Positions 36,390 to 47,659 are shown, counted from the first letter of the stretch. The stretch: 64,000 bases of DNA from Eurosta solidaginis (GCF_040869045.1 NC_090319.1:300626998-300690997); one strand, 5' to 3'. The notes: generated by a model from the letters alone, not told the origin. A program made the numbers and translations.

Positions 36390-36700
36390 TTCACATATTC
36401 AAGTAAAACATAACTTTTAAATTTATAGGAAAATTAACGGAATTGTTTTACATGTTCAGGTAAAACGTGTACTTTAAATTCATAGAAAAATTAACGAAAT
36501 CGTTTACATGTTCAGGTAAAACGTGAACTTTTAAATTTATGGTAAAATTAACGACATCGTTTTACATGTTCAGGTAAAACGTGAACTTTTAAATTTATAG
36601 TAAGACTAACGACATCGTTTTACCTGTTCAGGGAAAATGTGAACCTTTGAAATTATAGTAAAATTAATGAAATCGTTTTACATGTTCAGGTAAAACGTAA
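36390..36700. repeat. ~58-bp tandem repeat in the 3' LTR
   Basis: About five units built on ATCGTTTTACATGTTCAGGT, AAAACGTGAACTTTTAAA and TTATAGTAAAATTAACGA. The same block is present in the other LTR at about 45895-46205, so it predates the insertion. Confidence 0.85.
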
Positions 36701-36825
36701 ACTGTTTTGCATTTATCAGTCAGTGCTGGTATTGTTTTGTTTTTTTTTTTTCTTGCTTCTAAGTTAATTAAACCTATCTACTTAACTTTACGTTACGTCT
36801 ACTTTTTTTTTTGCATGGTATAATA

Positions 36826-37247
36826 GGGGGACTCATGATAGCATATAAACTTATAAGGTGTAAAATTATATCCATTTACACACGCGGTTATATGAACGCA
36901 CCTAGTAATACTCTTGATAAAATTGATTGTTTTTCAGCTGTATTATTTCCAAAAAAAATTTTTTTGATTGTTATACAAATTAAAAAATACCAAGATTAAG
37001 TGAAAAATCAAAACTAAAACGCCTTTACTTGCTGACGTTGGAGATTTTTGATGAAAATGCCGTCTGTAATGTCTGCAAGGTTGCATTCCTTTGAATTTAC
37101 CGCGTTTACACAATGAAATGTGCGCGTAAATTTATACAGATTGTGTAAATGATTTTTCATACAAAATTTGACAGCTCGTGCGTAAACTAGATAAATTTAT
37201 ACGTTTACACACTTTATAAGGCATTTATACGGTTACATGAGTCCCCC
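36826..37247. mobile_element. 422-bp MITE inserted in the 3' LTR
   Basis: Terminal inverted repeats GGGGGACTCATG / CATGAGTCCCCC. It is absent from the other LTR at the equivalent point (46335), which provides an empty site and shows a 5-bp duplication TAATA (36821-36825 and 37248-37252). A second copy of identical length lies at 60381-60802, also flanked by TAATA. If the terminal repeat is taken one base longer, the duplication is AAT. Confidence 0.88.
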
Positions 37248-37529
37248 TAATAAGTTAACTTTACGACAAGTGGATGCAGCTTGCTCTCTTTAACTTAGAT
37301 ATATGCATGTATATATGTATTACGTGTTAAGATTCTATACTAGGGTGATAGCCTTGAATTTGAATATGTCTGTATATTAACAATATATGTTGTTGCAGTC
37401 AAAAAAAAAAAAAAAATTAAAGAACAAGGTTGAGACTACAAATACGTATATTTAGTTCAGTATTGGAACGAACTCACCTCTTTAACCGCTGATATTCGTA
37501 GTCGCAATTGGGATGGCCGCAGGCCTAGG

Positions 37530-37790
37530 TTCGCTGCCCTGCGGTTGTTGTTGTAGCTGGTATTGTTACGCTGGTATCGTTGTAGCCTGAATGGTCGTGG
37601 CTGATAAGGTTGCGGCTAGTATTGTTGTAGCCGGTATGGTCGTAGCTGATAAGGTTGCGGCTAGTATTGTTGTAGCCGGTATGATCGTAGCTGATAATGT
37701 TGCGGCTAGTATTGTTGCAGCCGGTATGGTCGTAGCTGATAAGGTTGCGGCTAGTATTGTTGTCGGTGGTACCGCCTGCTGTTGGTGTTA
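37530..37790 (-). repeat. 45-bp minisatellite with open frame in the 3' LTR
   Basis: About five 45-bp units (GGTTGCGGCTAGTATTGTTG, TAGCCGGTATGGTCGTAGCT, GATAA). In the element's sense strand each unit reads NNTSRNLISYDHTGY or close variants, giving an 89-codon frame (37525-37794). The other LTR holds an equally open 89-codon frame at 46605-46874. Because 45 is a multiple of three, openness may be automatic. No function is claimed. Confidence 0.8.
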
Positions 37791-38747
37791 ACATTAGTGG
37801 CCGCAGGCCTATGGTCGCGGCCCCGCTACGTGCGCTGCAACTGGTGGTGGCGGTGCGTCTGGTGGTTGTTGCGCCCGTGGTTGGCGCTAATGAAGGGGTT
37901 GGGGGAGGTACTACCGATGGTGATGCCCGTGGTAATAGTAGGCGCCGTTGGTGGTGGTTGGCGCTTTGGTCCGAGGTAACCGAATGAACCGGGTGGCGAT
38001 AAGGCTTCGTGCTGGCCTTTACGAGCCGGATGACTTGGCCATTTCGACGTTAGTTGTATTACGCGGCAGCGTACTGCTGGCCCTGGAGGCGGAGGTGGTG
38101 TCGGACGCTTTTCCGCAGGTGGTAGTGTTCTTCGTAAACGTAGAGGAAGGGGTTTATCTCACTAGGTGTGACTGTGAACGCCGACCTACTTCAACTGGAT
38201 CTTGGGTCAACACAACACAACCGGTGTAAGGTTTATTACCATCCAAAATTAGACGCGTAGAAGAGAGGTTTGTCGGAATGAACGGTTTCGGTACTTTGCG
38301 CTATCGACTCCTTCCTAGTTTCTGGGCATTTACCTGTTTACGCGCACAGCCGGCGAGGGTGTTTTGTGATTAGTTGAGTATCGTTGGGGAGGCGCAGTTG
38401 AAGTGAGCAATAAAGTTACTGAAACAGTATATTAACTGAGCTTGACGCCTTTGCTGTTGAAGTTGTGTCCCTAAGTGTTATATGAACCTTCCTCCTTTTT
38501 TTCTTGCCGGAAACTCATGGCAATTTTCGCTAGTGATGGCCGGTCTGTTTTTTTCCTTGTTTTTCGATACTTTTTATCGCAACTTTCGCCCCATCACTAG
38601 GTGTGCTCGCGCGAACACGCTCCCAAGTGGACCGTAACCGTAGACCGTAGCAGCAGACCCTAACAAACCTGCTTCGCTTTGAAGACCTGGCGATGAAGCG
38701 AACAGGAAACCGGATCCGCTGTGGGAAGCCACTGCCAGGGGCCTCCG

Positions 38748-38820
38748 ATGCCAATCAACGTGGGGCACGACTCACCCCTGAGATAAGAGTCTCAAAGTCC
38801 TACTACGAAGCTAGCCGGGC
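38748..38820 (-). tRNA. tRNA-Lys(CUU)-like fossil beside the 3' LTR
   Basis: Read on the minus strand, this matches animal tRNA-Lys(CUU) over nearly its full length: the 5' acceptor and D-arm start GCCCGGCTAGCT, an anticodon arm TGAGACTCTTATCTCA with anticodon CTT, and a T-arm end CCCCACGTTG. The D-loop, one anticodon-loop base and part of the T-arm are altered or lost, and the 3' acceptor strand is disrupted, so it is not expected to be functional. It lies between the integrase remnant and the polypurine-like stretch next to the 3' LTR. The same tRNA species primes the element (site at 44879-44893). Confidence 0.7.
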
Positions 38821-39237
38821 AACATAGGTCCATCAAAAAAAAACTAAGTCAAGTTGGGAATTAATTCTGTTTCCTAGTTTAAAAGGGCTTTGCGGCAATT
38901 AGACATTTGTTATGGAGAACTCGTCAAAACTCCGAAAGATGATTTCTAGTGTTATCGCTCCCACCGGAATGCAAAACAAAAAAAAAGGTGTAGACATTTT
39001 GATCTGGAGAACTCGTCCAAACTCCGAAAGGCTAGTCCGACCTAAGCGTGGACTGCCAGGGGGTTCACTGTCCTCGGTGAGTACGCGTGTGAACATCCTA
39101 TGAGGTCAGTGCTCGGGGAGGATACTGGGCGAGATGTCCCCGACTGCCAAAACGCCCAGACAAAAAAAAAGAGGTCCAATTGGTAGGTATATAAAAAAAG
39201 TCAAATTGTAATTTGGCAAAGAAACGTTCTTTATGGT

Positions 39238-40015
39238 TCATTGCGGACGAATGTCCGAAGCGTGAAAGCGACCTATCAATTTCCAGTTTAGGTCTTCGAG
39301 ATCATACAGTGCATTGTCTATTTTTCGAAGAACGCGACACTTCAGGTATTTTGGTAGGAATTTGGCGTTAATGCCCTGTTTGAAGTTACTTAAGGCAAAG
39401 TTTCTCCGAAAAACTTCCTGACCTTCCTTATAGTTGACTTGCCTAGAGCGTTTGTTATAGGTGGTTACTCCCCTATCCTTGGCCTGATCTAAATTTCTAC
39501 GGATCTGCTCACGAATATTAGTCAACTTGTCAGCTCGGCTTACTACCGTTACCTGGTCTTCCCGAAGGCTGCCGAGTTTCCCTAAAATGTTGTATGTTGA
39601 GGCATATTGGACCATATTTTGGCCATATAATGCAAAGTATGGAGAGCAATTTGCAAAAAATTGGTTCATTTCCTTCGAGATGAACTGTTTACCATTGTCA
39701 GTGTGAATAACCTTAGGGACCCCTACAGCCGGAAAAATTTCTGAAGCGAAGTAATTTATAACGTTTACAGTGGTGGCTCTCTGCATGGGCTTTAGCCAAA
39801 CGTATTTCGAAAAATGGTCTAGTACTATGAAAAGAAATTGATTTCGCCGCTTAGATCTCGGATACGGCCCTAGGAAATCGCAATATAATCGCTGAAATGG
39901 CCTCTCGGATGCAAAGGTATTCTCTATAGGCGGTCTCGACTGCTGATTAGTGGATTTTACAGCCTTGCAGGTGTCAAAACGCTGGATGTAGTCCCTGACG
40001 TCCTTAGCCTGCTGC
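39238..40015 (-). pseudogene. Retrotransposon integrase remnant with central deletion
   Basis: This is the integrase part of pol. In element sense, LYCDFLGP holds the first catalytic aspartate and VPKVIHTDNG the second. Soon after QFFANC the reading jumps to SPYFALYGQNM, a motif that in related elements lies well after the third catalytic residue. The stretch that should hold the catalytic glutamate therefore appears deleted. The N-terminal zinc-binding segment spans an in-frame TGA at 40016-40018, and FDTCK shows only one of the usual two cysteines. The C-terminal part ends with GRFHASDIRPQ. The protein would be inactive. Confidence 0.8.
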
Positions 40016-40017
40016 GG

Positions 40018-41693
40018 TCAGAAGTACTTCTGCCTCACACGTTCTAAGGTTTTCTGCCACCCGCCATGGTAACTCCGGTTAGCGTCATGTGCTAATCTCA
40101 CTGCTTCCTCAGTCAACCCTTTCGGCAACCATAATCGCCACAGCGAGTCTTCTTCCCCTTCCACTCCCTTACGAAATTTAACTGGTTTGAAAATTACCCC
40201 ATCCACCACACGTAAATCCGGAAGCGATTCCTCATTTTCGGTGACGGTCCGAATTAAGTCTAAATATTCGTTGCTGCTAAATTCGGGCGCGACTAAATCT
40301 ATTTCCCCGGGTGTGGTAGTGAAAGACAACTCATCGGCATCAAAACGCGACACCTCGCCAACCTCCCGCTCAAGTCCTTTTGTGTCATTAACCACTTGAG
40401 ACTGGAGTGGTCCGTGATAATACGAAACGGTAATCCCTCCACATAGGGTCGGAAACGTTTCACGCTGATTATGGCGGCGAGACATTCCAGCTCGGTTACC
40501 GTGTAATTGCGTTGAGCATTGTTCAGTTTTTTCGACACAAACGCGATCGGATGCTCAGCGCCCTCGTCATCGACCTGGAACAACACTCCGCCAACACCTA
40601 TTTTGGAAGCGTCGCATTGTATTACGAATTCCCTTGAAAAGTCTGGCTGGGCCAAGACAGGGGCGGAACTCAAAGCTACTTTTAGCTTTTCGAAGGCCTC
40701 TATTGCTTCAGAGGTGAGCTTGAACGGGCCTGCTGACTTACGGATACAGTCGGTCAAGGGACGTGCCAAGTCAGCAAAATTGGTAATAAACGCCCTGTAC
40801 CAATTCGCCATGCCCACAAACCTACGAACTTGCCGAGGGGATTTAGGGATCGGGAAGTTTTGCATTACTTCTATTTTCCCTGGATCCACTTTCAAGCACC
40901 CGCTGCCTATCAGGTACCCTAAGTAACGAATTTCCTTCTGACAGAATTTACTTTTTTCCACGTTTATTGTCAGCCCTGCGTCTCTCAAACATTGGGCCAC
41001 TTCCGCTAGCAATTTCAGGTGGTCTTCAAAATTAGTGCTGCATACCATTAGGTCGTCCAGGTAGACAAAGACGTTCTCTCGCAGACGCGAAGGGATTGCC
41101 TTGTCCATCAGCCTACTCATAGTCTGCGGTCCATTGCACAGACCAAATGGCATTACCTTGAAGTGGTACAGAGGCCTCCCCGGAACTGCGAATGCTGTTT
41201 TTTCCTTGGAGGACTCTGTCAATCTGATCTGGAAGAACGCGTCCTTCAGATCAATGCCACTAATAAAATGTGTATCTTTCAGTCTGCTCAACAACCCGTT
41301 GATATGAGGAAGGTGGTAGGAGTCCTTCTTAGTCACCGCGTTGACCATCCTCGAATCTATGCACAGCCTAACTTTACCTGGTTTCCGGACCAGTACTACA
41401 GGACTACACCACGGAGAGTTTGATTCTTCTATAACTCCTAATTCGAGTAACCTGTCTAGTTCGCTAAAAGCTTCGGCTTGCCTCGGTGGCGAAAGAGGGA
41501 AATGTTTGCTTTTTATGGGGACGGCATCACCGGTGTCGATGTGATGCTCCACTAATTTAGTTTGCCCTAGGCCTAATTTCTCGTATGAAGGAAACGTCTC
41601 GATGACATTTTGCAATTCTAATTTCCGGTCTGGTGACAATTCATGGAGGTTAAGTTCCTCTTCCTTTTCAAGTCTAATCTCTATGCACTCCAC
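40018..41693 (-). pseudogene. Retrotransposon reverse transcriptase and RNase H
   Basis: The main frame (41693-40299) carries the Ty3/gypsy reverse transcriptase: SPWCSPVVLVRKPG, then FISGIDLKDAFFQI with the first catalytic aspartate, FKVMPFGLCNGPQT, and VFVYLDD with the other two at about residues 211-214. The connection follows and then RNase H, starting FVIQCDASKIGVGG (aspartate at about residue 361) with the later acidic residues in TVTELECLAAI and ITDHSSLKW. A frameshift near 40385 moves the reading to another frame (to 40018) that leads into the integrase zinc-binding segment. Upstream it is in frame with the protease across a TGA at 41766-41768. All core catalytic residues of RT are visible, but the polyprotein is broken. 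Confidence 0.88.
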
Positions 41694-41765
41694 GCTTGGG
41701 AATATTTCGGGAGCTAACGCAAATGCTCTCCAAAAATCTACCCCGAAGTAGACTTCTTGGAGAAG

Positions 41766-42299
41766 TCAAGGGAACTTAGTGACATTTTTAAAGGTGACCG
41801 GTAGAGATACTGAGCCTAAAATTTTTTGATTGTTGCCACCCGCGGTGTATACGAACGCATGTAAGGGCTGATATTCGAAGCCGTTATCCTCTAGGAATTC
41901 TAATCCATTTTTCCCTAAGATGGAGACGTTGGCTCCCGAGTCCAACAGCCCTACAAGAAACCTATCTTTAATTTTAGCCTTTACGAGAGGCCTTTCCCCC
42001 TCTGTAAGCGTTAACGTGGTGGTTTGCAGCAGTCTACGCTCCTGTACTCTCCTGTGGTATCTCTTCCTACACTTCAAAATATTGTCCGATACCGGGTATT
42101 GTTCGAAAATGGTATGTCTTATTTGTTCATGCCTAGGTTCCCTTTCTTCTAGGTTTGGTGAAAATTGCGTTTGGCAAGCGACGTCCCTATGCTGGCGTTG
42201 CAGAATTCTGGTCGGTTCGCCCATCGTTGATGAGGACGTTTGACTCTCGGATTCAGAACAATTAGAACTGTCTGTACTGTCAGGGTAAGTTATTATCAC
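41766..42299 (-). pseudogene. Retrotransposon aspartic protease
   Basis: The frame of 177 codons ends with a retropepsin-like domain: FLVGLLDSGANVSILG contains the catalytic DSGA at about residues 120-123, followed by a flap-like stretch and ILGSVSLPV. The N-terminal half is acidic and charged, as in spacer regions between gag and protease. An in-frame TGA (41766-41768) separates it from reverse transcriptase in the same frame. Since everything else is decayed, this is most simply a mutation, although readthrough cannot be excluded from sequence alone. Confidence 0.8.
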
Positions 42300-42418
42300 G
42301 ATTGAGGGTTCTTCTGCCAGAGTACTACTGCACCTCGGAAGCTCACCACCTCCATGCAGAGATTCACCCTCTGGTTCAGTGCACGGGGCGACGCCTCGAG
42401 CACTGGCTGGTGTGGAAG

Positions 42419-43858
42419 CTATGATGCCGAACGAGGTTCCCCCGCCTTCTCGCTCGGGTAATGGTTTCCCTGCCTGCGATGGTCCCTAGGGCATTTAGGA
42501 GTAAATACACCCTTATACCCAAATTTAAAACAAAAAGGATTTTTAATGGGTTCCTCACAATATATATAGGAGTGGCCCATTGCCTGGCAATTCCAGCATT
42601 GGATTCCCGAATAGTCCGGTCTCCTATTGCGTCGATATTCCAGCGCCTCTATCTGCGGATCCATTTCGCCGTCCTCGCCTTCCATCCTCATGCCTGGGGT
42701 TGTCACGCGTGCTTCGTTTACATGCCGTCCTGGGTAAGTAGCTCCCAACAGCTTGCTTTCTTTCAGCACTTGTTCACCTCTGCGTGCTACATCGCGTAGA
42801 TCATGAAGGGTCCTTACATCTGCGTTGAAAAGCATCAGCTTAAGGCTACTGTTGACGTTCTTTTTATTATGTCAATCAGTAGAAGCTCCGACATGGGTTC
42901 TCTTAAGCGTGCGTTCAAGGAGATTATGTCCGTGTGGAACACGTCATAGCACTCACTTGCCTTCTGCTTTCGCATGGAGATCTCCATCATGATCTCGTGG
43001 TCAGTTTTCAAAGCGCCAAACTCTCTTTTCAATGAGTAGCATAAAAAGGCATAGGTCGCATTAGGGTTTTGTTTTGTGAACAGCCAGTACCATTCTTCGG
43101 CCCGCCCGGAAAGAAACAGGTGGAAACTAGCCATGATTTGTTCGTCCGTGCATTGAGTGCGCTCACACAAGGTGTTCAGCTTAAAAAGGAAATCGGCTAC
43201 GCTCCCAGTGCCATCGACCGAGATTTTCCACTCCTGCGGTTTCACTGCTATGCTGCTTGGAGTCGGGTACATTGGTGGTACTACCGTTGGCAATGGGTTA
43301 CGGTCCATCCTACTTGCGTTCCTGTTTTGCTGATTTGATTGCTGCGCGGATTCGAGAGCGGCGTTGAGCTGGTCCATATTGGTTCTAATTGACCCATCTC
43401 TCTCCGCATTTCCTCCTGCGAAGCCTGGAACAGCTGGTGTAGCACGTCCACCCACGAGCCTCCACGAGTGGCTTCGTCTTGCATTCCTAGGGTATTCGCC
43501 CGATCACTTGTAGCGTCTCCAAAATTTCCCATCTACTGATTTGGTGGTAAAGCACCAGCTCCTTCGGGTGCATAGGTCGACACATTGGTCATTAGCCCCG
43601 AGATATCGTGCGCGTTCACGTGACTGGTGCTTCCCGGTCGGCCCAGTTTCTCGCGAGGGTCATTCAGGTCCGAGCCCATGTTTATTAACGCGGGATCTCC
43701 GTATTGTCCCCCTACTGGGGTGTGCACCACCAAGGGACGCCTGGCCTGAGAGAAGGCCCTCTATTTTTATTACCCCGTTGCTGGTTTCTCCGGGAATTCC
43801 CCGCACTCCCGAACGGAATGTTCCGGTCCGGTTGCCCGAATGACTGGTCGCGCGACAT
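42419..43858 (-). pseudogene. Retrotransposon gag, broken
   Basis: The translation is spread over several frames. A possible start is MSRDQSFGQP (43858), then a frame change near 43725, a TAG at 43533-43535, another shift near 43385, and a stop at about 42835. The middle part (43455-42835) has the capsid-like segment DFLFKLNTLCERTQCTDEQI through LSGRAEEWYW. The last part (42835-42419) holds a zinc knuckle CWNCQAMGHSYIYC (CX2CX4HX4C) and a second degenerate one that keeps only outer cysteines (CFKFGYKGVFTPKC). The identity is clear from position and knuckle; the protein is dead. Confidence 0.8.
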
Positions 43859-44878
43859 GTTCAAGGGAAAAAAATTGGTCAAGCAAAAAAAAACTTTTGC
43901 CACGTAAGGCGATTAGGGATAAAAAAAAATTATATATATAAAAAAAATTGTGCGAGTATAATTGATGAAACCTCTGATCGATAGTCGTATCGGATAAAAG
44001 AGGTCAAAAGCTGCAAAAAAAATGATTAGTTAAATATGTCTTAAGTAACCCATGGGAATGCTGACATCCCATTCCCAAAAGGCAGTAGGCTACAGAAAAA
44101 AAATAAACACAAATACATTCATACTTCGCCCTAGTGCTCCCAACCGCAGTGAGAGGGGGTCTTAAGGCCCCCCTCCGAGACTGGTTGAGGCCACCAGGGT
44201 CGGTTCCAGACACACACGGGTAGGTCTCAACACGCCCAGCCGCAACGCAGGGGCAGTCTCCAGGGGCTTGCCCCTGGGACTGGTTGGGGGTGTTGGGGCC
44301 TCCCGTCCATTCTCTATGGACACCCCTCCTGCCTCCGCCGCAATGGGTGGAGCGGTTTCGAAACCGCACCCCCAGTCTGGTGGGACAGGAAGGGGTGCCA
44401 CTGGGAATCCCAGCCCAACCCGTCACAATCCAGGTGGCGCTCTAAGTTGCCACCTGCGACGTGGGATGAGCTGGGGTCCTACAACTCACTCACCCACATT
44501 CACCCTAGACAACACTAATTCGGCATGGGGACTGAAATAGAAAATTTAAATAAAAAAAATAAACCCAATTAGCGGACATTCATTTTCCAATGCCGACTAA
44601 CGGACAACTTCCGGTTACAAAAAAAAAACCCCTTACAAAAAAAATAAAGTGCGTGCAGCACTGCCTCACCGGGTGAATACAAAAATCCGGAGGACACGAC
44701 GTTCAGTCTCGTGGATCCCTCAGCTACCGGAGAAGAAGATCATTCCGGACACCCTGATCCGTCCAACCATCCCACCGCAACGCAGGTGGCTGCTCCTGCG
44801 GGTGCTCACCCCGCACTGGTGGGATGGTCAACTTCACAGTTTGACCAGGAGTGACCCTCGCACCCGGCGCCTCAGGAA
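43859..44878 (-). other. 5' leader of the retrotransposon
   Basis: Non-coding, GC-rich for this window, lying between the primer site and gag in element sense. The minus and plus frames across 44004-44540 look like by-products of base composition. This is where a packaging signal would be expected, but none can be seen by eye. Confidence 0.6.
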
Positions 44879-44893
44879 CCACGTTGGGCGCCA
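44879..44893 (-). promoter_or_regulatory. Primer-binding site for tRNA-Lys(CUU)
   Basis: In element sense the LTR ends TAACA, two bases (GA) follow, and then TGGCGCCCAACGTGG. This is complementary to the 3' terminal 15 bases of insect tRNA-Lys(CUU), including CCA. Ty3/gypsy elements commonly use this primer. It fixes the polarity of the element. Confidence 0.85.
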
Positions 44894-45894
44894 TCTGTTA
44901 TGGAATCGCATTTACAGTGGAAGCAGTAAGGAAGGCGGTCGGCATGATGCGTTGGTGCACAGTGGCTAGTCATTGTAGGCTGGAGCGGGTCCTTGCCAAC
45001 CTTACTGTTCCTGCGCCATAAACAGAAAAAAATTCCTATCATGCCTATCAAAACTCAACTGTCAAAAAGCGCAGAGACGACTCAAAACGCTTACAATTCA
45101 AAATAAAGCAACATCCGGCCGAACCGGATGTCATGGACAGACCGTTAACATTCAAAAAAATTCAAATTCAAAAAAAACTCAAAAAAATCTAACGCAAAAA
45201 AAATTTACCGAATCGGACATGGCCGGTTACTTACTCTGAAAATCAAAAAAAAAATACTGAAAATAAATACAAAAGGGTATAAACAAAAAGGGCCGAATAT
45301 AACTTGGGGCGCCGTGGATGTTGTTGCGACCCCCGGTGCATATCCCACCCTCAAAATCCATGGCCACCGACGCACCTAAAATTTCGGTGGCCCGTTACCT
45401 ATTAACCCTACGTGCCTTCTAAATAAATGTCGACGCCAGCATTCCCATATTATTTACAAGTTTATTCAAATTTCATTTTTACTAACGTATGTATGCTATA
45501 AAAGAAATATTTAAATCTATACCTATATTTATGTCACCCCCTTTTTTCTTGACAAGGGTTATAGGCGCTTGGTGTGAAAAAAAAATTGTAAATAAATGTG
45601 CTTATGAATAGTAGATATATTACATGCAAAGTAAAAATTTGGTTAAATGCCCGTTTTCGTTTCATTCACAAACCTATTCTAGGGCTATACAGTTTGAATA
45701 CAAATTCCGATAATTGGGGCCCCCTTACAAAATTAATATGTTGTTGTAGTAGGGCTTATTTTTGAGTTTTAACAAAATATCAATTCGGTATAACGCATAG
45801 TATAATTACACTTATACGTAATATGTACTAAGAAAATTTGTTATAAACGTAATTAAGATTAAATTTGGGGTAAATCATACTCCTCGAAGAAATT

Positions 45895-46205
45895 GTTTCA
45901 CATATTCAAGTAAAACATAACTTTTAAATTTATAGGAAAATTAACGGAATCGTTTTACATGTTCAGGTAAAACGTGTACTCTAAATTCATAGAAAAATTA
46001 ACGAAATCGTTTACATGTTCAGGTAAAACGTGAACTTTTAAATTTATGGTAAAATTAACGACTACGTTTTACATGTTCAGGTAAAACGTGAACTTTTAAA
46101 TTTATAGTAAGACTAACGACATCGGTTTACCTGTTCAGGCAAAATGTGAACCTTTAAAATTATAGTAAAATTAATGAAATCGTTTTACATGTTCAGGTAA
46201 AACGT
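45895..46205. repeat. ~58-bp tandem repeat in the 5' LTR
   Basis: Counterpart of 36390-36700 with the same unit number and a few substitutions. Confidence 0.85.
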
Positions 46206-46609
46206 AAACTATTTTGCATTTATCAGTCAGTGCTGGTATTGTTTTTTTTTTTTTTTTTTCTTGCTTCTAAGTTAATTAAACCTATCTACTTAACTTTACG
46301 TTACGTCTACTTTTTTTTTTTTTGCATGATATAATAAGTAAACTTTACTACAAGTGGATGCTCTCTTTAACTTAGGTATATGCATGTATATATGTATTAC
46401 GTGTTAAGATTATATACTAGGGTGATAGCCTTGAATTTGAATATGTCTGTATATTAACAATATATGTTGTTCCAGAGTCAAAAAAAAAAAAAAAAAATAA
46501 AGAACAAGGTTGAGACTACAAATACGTATATTTAGTTCAGTATTGGAACGAACTCACTGCTTTAACCGCTGATATTCGTAGTCGCAATTGGGATGGCCGC
46601 AGGCCTAGG

Positions 46610-46870
46610 TTCGCTGCCCTGCGGTTGTTGTTGTAGCTGGTATTGTTACGCTGGTATCGTTGTAGCCTGAATGGTCGTGGCTGATAAGGTTGCGGCTAGT
46701 ATTGTTGTAGCCGGTATGGTCGTAGCTGATAAGGTTGCGGCTAGTATTGTTGTAGCCGGTATGGTCGTAGGTGATAATGTTGCGGCTAGTATTGTTGCAG
46801 CCGGTATGGTCGTAGCTGATAAGGTTGCGGCTAGTATTGTTGTCGGTAGTACTGCCTGCTGTTGGTGTTA
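46610..46870 (-). repeat. 45-bp minisatellite with open frame in the 5' LTR
   Basis: Counterpart of 37530-37790. The 89-codon frame (46605-46874) is also uninterrupted, with a few substitutions such as Gly to Ser early in the frame. Confidence 0.8.
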
Positions 46871-47483
46871 ACATTAGTGGCCGCAGGCCTATGGTCGCGG
46901 CCCCGCTACGTGCGCTGCAACTGGTGGTGGCGGTGCGTCTGGTGGTTGTTGCGCCCGTGGCTGGCGCTAATGAAGGGGTTGGGGGAGGTACTACCGATGG
47001 TGATGCCCGTGGTAATAGTAGGCGCCGTAGGTGGTGGTTGGCGCTTTGGTCCGAGGTAACCGAATGACCCGGGTGGCGATAAGGCTTCGTGCTGGCCTTT
47101 ACGAATCGGATGACTTGGCCATTTCGACGTTAGTTGTATTACGCGGCAGCGTGCTGCTGGCCATGGAGGCGGAGGTGGTGTCGGACGCTTTTCCGCAGGT
47201 GGTAGTGTTCTTCGTAAACGTAGAGGACCTACTTCAACTGGATCTTGGGACAACACAACACAACCTGTGTAAGGTTTATTACCACCCAAAATTAGACGCG
47301 TAGAAGCGAGGTTTGTCGGAATGAACGGTTTCGGTACTTTGCGCTATCGACTCCTTCCTAGTTTCTGGGCATTTACCTGTTTACGCGCACAGCCGGCGAG
47401 GGTGTTTTGTGATTAGTTGAGTATCGTTGGGGAGGCGCAGTTGAAGTGAGCAATAAAGTTACTGAAACAGTATATTAACTGAG

Positions 47484-47659
47484 TTATCTTGTTTGGTTGA
47501 TTTTCCGACAGGGTGGATAAATGATGTATATTGGAACGATTTTCCGTCATCCCTTCTCAAATTTGGTTTTGAGACAAACCGGTTTCGGCGTTGTGCCATC
47601 ATCAGTGTCTCAAAACCAAATTTGACAAGGGATGACGGAAAATCGTTCCAATATACATC
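47484..47659 (-). mobile_element. 176-bp hairpin retroposon inserted in the 5' LTR
   Basis: The other LTR lacks this segment and serves as an empty site. The insertion is flanked by a 12-bp direct repeat ATATTAACTGAG (47472-47483 and 47660-47671). It holds two 55-nt arms (47522-47576 and 47606-47660) that are perfect inverted repeats except for one C/G change, around a 29-nt loop with a hammerhead core. The remaining ~38 bp (47484-47521) is unique. The long duplication and small size point to a retroposed RNA, such as a retrozyme or Penelope-related derivative. Confidence 0.7.
47570..47612 (-). ncRNA. Hammerhead ribozyme-like motif
   Basis: Minus strand, in order: GAGACA (helix I), CTGATGA (catalytic box), T, GGC-ACAAC-GCC (helix II hairpin), GAAA (catalytic box), CCGGTT with the self-complementary ACCGGT (helix III), then TGTCTC (helix I return). 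All invariant core boxes of the hammerhead are present in the right order. Helix III is minimal and palindromic, the form thought to act as a dimer in Penelope-like elements and retrozymes. Activity is inferred only. Confidence 0.6.

Larger units (their letters stand above)
35390..38665 (-). repeat. 3' LTR (left copy), 3,276 bp including a MITE
   Basis: It matches 44896-47914 along its whole length apart from two lineage-specific insertions. This copy contains a 422-bp MITE (36826-37247) plus its 5-bp duplication. Without these the LTR is about 2.85 kb. The LTR includes two minisatellite blocks (36390-36700 and 37530-37790). LTR pairs are identical at insertion, so the scattered substitutions measure the age of the insertion. 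Confidence 0.92.

Noticed and set aside
37591..38229. Valine-rich plus-strand frames in the LTR
   Set aside because: They are antisense to the 45-bp minisatellite and flanking LTR sequence and are explained by repeat composition.
44004..44540. Proline- and glycine-rich frames on both strands of the retrotransposon leader
   Set aside because: They overlap each other in GC-rich leader sequence, have no domain, and lie where the untranslated leader is expected.
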